The notes beneath the pieces were generated by a model that searched no databases, was not told the origin of the DNA, and worked only from the letters and a program-made list of their open reading frames with translations. A stretch of 13,719 nt of DNA from Candidatus Saccharimonadota bacterium (GTDB taxonomy: Bacteria; Patescibacteriota; Saccharimonadia; Saccharimonadales; Saccharimonadaceae), in the NCBI GenBank assembly GCA_028289185.1, contig JAQGGV010000070.1, positions 1 to 13,719 of the forward strand. Direction: 5' to 3'. A program made the translations under genes and the position numbers. Below, piece by piece: positions 12,345 to 13,719 of this stretch (its first letter is position 1; every line of letters starts with the position of its first letter).

Positions 12345-12373
12345 TTGAAATACTATAGATTGTATAGTAAATT
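12345..12373 (+). promoter_or_regulatory. Promoter with a dyad operator filling the spacer, upstream of the MDR gene
   Basis: TTGAAA (12345-12350), 17 nt, TAAATT (12368-12373) is a fair promoter. The spacer is almost exactly the dyad TACTATA (12351-12357), N5, TATAGTA (12363-12369). Dyads of the TACT...AGTA type are known targets of HxlR-family repressors that control quinone- and aldehyde-handling enzymes. Regulator identity is inferred; no such gene is in the window. Confidence 0.55.
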
Positions 12374-12405
12374 AAAGGTAGATAAATCAAACTCCTGGAG
12401 GAAAC

Positions 12406-13335
12406 ATGAAAGCAGCTCAGATTACTGAATTCGGCGACGCATCTGTCATCGACATTACCGATACCGACCAACCAACTATTACGGCCGACCAACTACTCGT
12501 CAAGGTTTCAGCCTCTAGTATAAATCCGTTTGACTTCGCAATGCTCGGTGGCATGATTGAATCTCTTGCCGACCAGTTCCCACTCACACTCGGGCTGGAC
12601 ATCGCTGGTACGATCGCCGAAATTGGCGCCAATGTCACCGGCTTCACCGTCGGTGATAGGGTATACGGATCTGCAAGTTTTTTTGCTGGTGGAAGTGGTG
12701 CCTTTGCAGAATTTGCAGCCGTGGACCCTAGCAGCATCGCCAAAACGCCTGACAATATAACTGACCAAGAAGCAGCTACACTCCCAACCGCTGGTCTCAG
12801 CGCACTCCAGGCAGTTGTCGACAACGGTCACGTTGTAGCTGGTCAGAAAGTCTTTATCAACGGTGGTTCTGGCGGTGTTGGCGTTATCGAAATTCAAATC
12901 GCCAAGGCACTCGGGGCATATGTGGCTACAACCGTTTCAACTCCAAATGTCGAATTCGTGAAAGCGCTCGGCGCAGATGAGGTTATTGATTACAAGACGG
13001 CTGATTTCACCAAAACACTTCTTGATTACGATGTCGCCCTCGAGAATGCGCGTGCCGACAAAGAGGCCGTACTGAGCGTCGTGAAAGATGGCGGTATTGC
13101 AGTAAGCATTACTGGCGGCTTCGATGAAGCTGAGACTTCTGCGCGTAACATCACAGCAATCGGGCAGCAAACAAATGTAAACACGAAATCACTCGACGAA
13201 CTCTCGGCCATGGTGGCTAGCGGGCAGGTCAAAGCTATCGTTGCAAAGACCATCCCACTCGAAAACATCGCTGATGCTTTCAACGACAAACAGACAGATT
13301 CAGTCCAGGGCAAAATCGTTATCGCCATTGGATAG
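12406..13335 (+). CDS. Zinc-less MDR oxidoreductase (NADPH:quinone reductase-like)
   Basis: This 309-residue cytoplasmic enzyme belongs to the medium-chain dehydrogenase/reductase family. The N-terminal catalytic domain (about 1-120) shows SSINPFDFAMLGG (38-50), GLDIAGTIAEIG (63-74) and FTVGDRVYG (80-88). The Rossmann domain has the nucleotide motif GGSGGVG at 153-159 and GADEVIDYK at 189-197. The C-terminus VQGKIVIAIG is typical. The cysteine and histidine ligands of zinc alcohol dehydrogenases are absent, which points to the quinone oxidoreductase branch that reduces quinones or alpha,beta-unsaturated carbonyls with NADPH. The start has a strong Shine-Dalgarno (TGGAGGA). The dyad at 12351-12369 suggests induction by an electrophile-sensing repressor. 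With the VOC gene upstream it forms a small detoxification-like pair. Confidence 0.92.
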   Translation: MKAAQITEFGDASVIDITDTDQPTITADQLLVKVSASSINPFDFAMLGGMIESLADQFPLTLGLDIAGTIAEIGANVTGFTVGDRVYGSASFFAGGSGAFAEFAAVDPSSIAKTPDNITDQEAATLPTAGLSALQAVVDNGHVVAGQKVFINGGSGGVGVIEIQIAKALGAYVATTVSTPNVEFVKALGADEVIDYKTADFTKTLLDYDVALENARADKEAVLSVVKDGGIAVSITGGFDEAETSARNITAIGQQTNVNTKSLDELSAMVASGQVKAIVAKTIPLENIADAFNDKQTDSVQGKIVIAIG

Positions 13336-13348
13336 ATAGCTCATTTAG

Positions 13349-13357
13349 TGGTATAAT
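13349..13357 (+). promoter_or_regulatory. Extended -10 promoter of the last gene
   Basis: TGGTATAAT contains a perfect TATAAT (13352-13357) with the TGn extension; a weak TTGGAT -35 lies 18 nt upstream. RNA would start near 13364. AGCTCA (13338-13343) and TGAGCT (13370-13375) form an inverted repeat around the -10. Confidence 0.8.
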
Positions 13358-13370
13358 AAGTACAATTTGT

Positions 13371-13404
13371 GAGCTTTATCTCTGATCGAGCTCCAAAGGG
13401 AGCT
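13371..13404 (+). promoter_or_regulatory. Leader hairpin with competing pairings
   Basis: AGCTCC (13389-13394), loop AAAG, GGAGCT (13399-13404) form a perfect 6-bp hairpin. The same AGCTC (13389-13393) could instead pair with GAGCT (13371-13375) just upstream. The hairpin ends 27 nt before the ATG at 13432. There is no T-run, so it is not an intrinsic terminator. Confidence 0.5.
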
Positions 13405-13431
13405 TGACGGAATAACACCGAGAGGATCGTC

Positions 13432-13719
13432 ATGGTGAACAGCGCCATGGATTTCTACACGCCGAAAACGCTGACGGAAATCAGCGGAATGAGTAGGTCA
13501 ATCGCGCACTGGATTCACCGCGTCAGCAAACACAGCGGTGTTAAGCGGCGCAGGGATGCCAAAAGCTGGCATAACCTACATGGCCTGGAAAGCGCACTCG
13601 CATACCGCCGGATACCACCGAACCCATCCGGGATCGTGTGGAGTCATCAGTTGAGTGGCGCGCACTCGCAACAGGTGCTAATCCGGCCTTTCTGGTCAGA
13701 TACGGCCGGTAATCGTTGG
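13432..13719 (+). CDS. Helix-turn-helix-like protein, 3' end missing
   Basis: The frame runs from ATG 13432 to the right edge without a stop (96 codons seen). A Shine-Dalgarno GAGAGGA lies about 7 nt upstream and an extended -10 promoter precedes it. Residues about 8-45 (TPKTLTEISGMSRSIAHWIHRV...GVKRRR) resemble the N-terminal helix-turn-helix of MerR- or excisionase-type proteins, followed by SWHNLHGLESAL. The rest is basic and rich in Pro, His and Trp. The gene is GC-rich in codon use compared with the MDR gene. DNA binding is an inference from this weak pattern; without the C-terminus neither family nor function can be named. ATG at codon 6 (13447) is an alternative start. Confidence 0.6.
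   Translation, partial: MVNSAMDFYTPKTLTEISGMSRSIAHWIHRVSKHSGVKRRRDAKSWHNLHGLESALAYRRIPPNPSGIVWSHQLSGAHSQQVLIRPFWSDTAGNRW

Noticed and set aside
12417..13328. Long minus-strand open frames inside the MDR gene
   Set aside because: They are antisense shadows of a clear enzyme and match no family.
1..13719. CRISPR array, integrase, transposase or phage structural genes
   Set aside because: No regularly spaced repeats and no recombinase or phage protein motifs were seen in any frame.

Overview
The window looks like chromosomal DNA from a Candidate Phyla Radiation bacterium, most likely a Candidatus Saccharibacteria (TM7) relative. This placement is an inference. It rests on moderate GC (around half), small single-function genes, a MacB-type ABC module next to a membrane-anchored DUF5666-like protein, several genes whose -10 box lies 6-13 nt from the start codon (leaderless or nearly so), and standard TAA/TAG/TGA stops. 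No rRNA or ribosomal protein gene is present to fix the taxonomy.

Layout. 3-2233: a co-directional ABC cluster (FtsX/MacB-like permease cut by the left edge, its ATPase, and a membrane-anchored DUF5666-like protein). 2234-2945: a long leader and a GreA/GreB-family factor, then a terminator. 3012-3761: an unrecognised acidic protein behind consensus promoters. 3786-4056: tRNA-Gln(UUG), preceded by a 24-nt copy of its own 5' half and followed by a strong terminator. 4014-6908: accessory DNA punctuated by two further copies of the tRNA-Gln 3' end, which divide it into two modules. The first holds one unknown 126-aa protein. The second holds a secreted protein, a Crp/Fnr-family regulator and a beta-hydroxyacid dehydrogenase. 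6912-7464: a minus-strand small membrane-protein gene with a perfect promoter, a terminator and complementary 5'/3' ends. 7500-11312: a two-gene heterodimeric ABC exporter of the TM287/288 type. 11345-13335: a small membrane protein, a minus-strand acidic protein, a VOC/glyoxalase-like protein and a zinc-less quinone oxidoreductase-like MDR enzyme. 13352-end: the start of a GC-rich helix-turn-helix-like gene cut by the right edge.

How the parts work together. Two ABC systems dominate: a MacB-like one for export or envelope work, and a heterodimeric multidrug-type exporter. The redox and detoxification genes (dehydrogenase, VOC protein, MDR) suggest handling of reactive small molecules. The most notable signals are regulatory. 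The GreA-like gene has a 14-bp perfect anti-Shine-Dalgarno arm with a competing upstream hairpin. The minus-strand membrane-protein mRNA has an 18-bp panhandle that covers its first start codon. The Crp-like gene carries an exact TGTGA-N6-TCACA site. The MDR gene has a dyad that fills its promoter spacer. The tRNA-Gln locus appears to be a repeated insertion point with no integrase visible.
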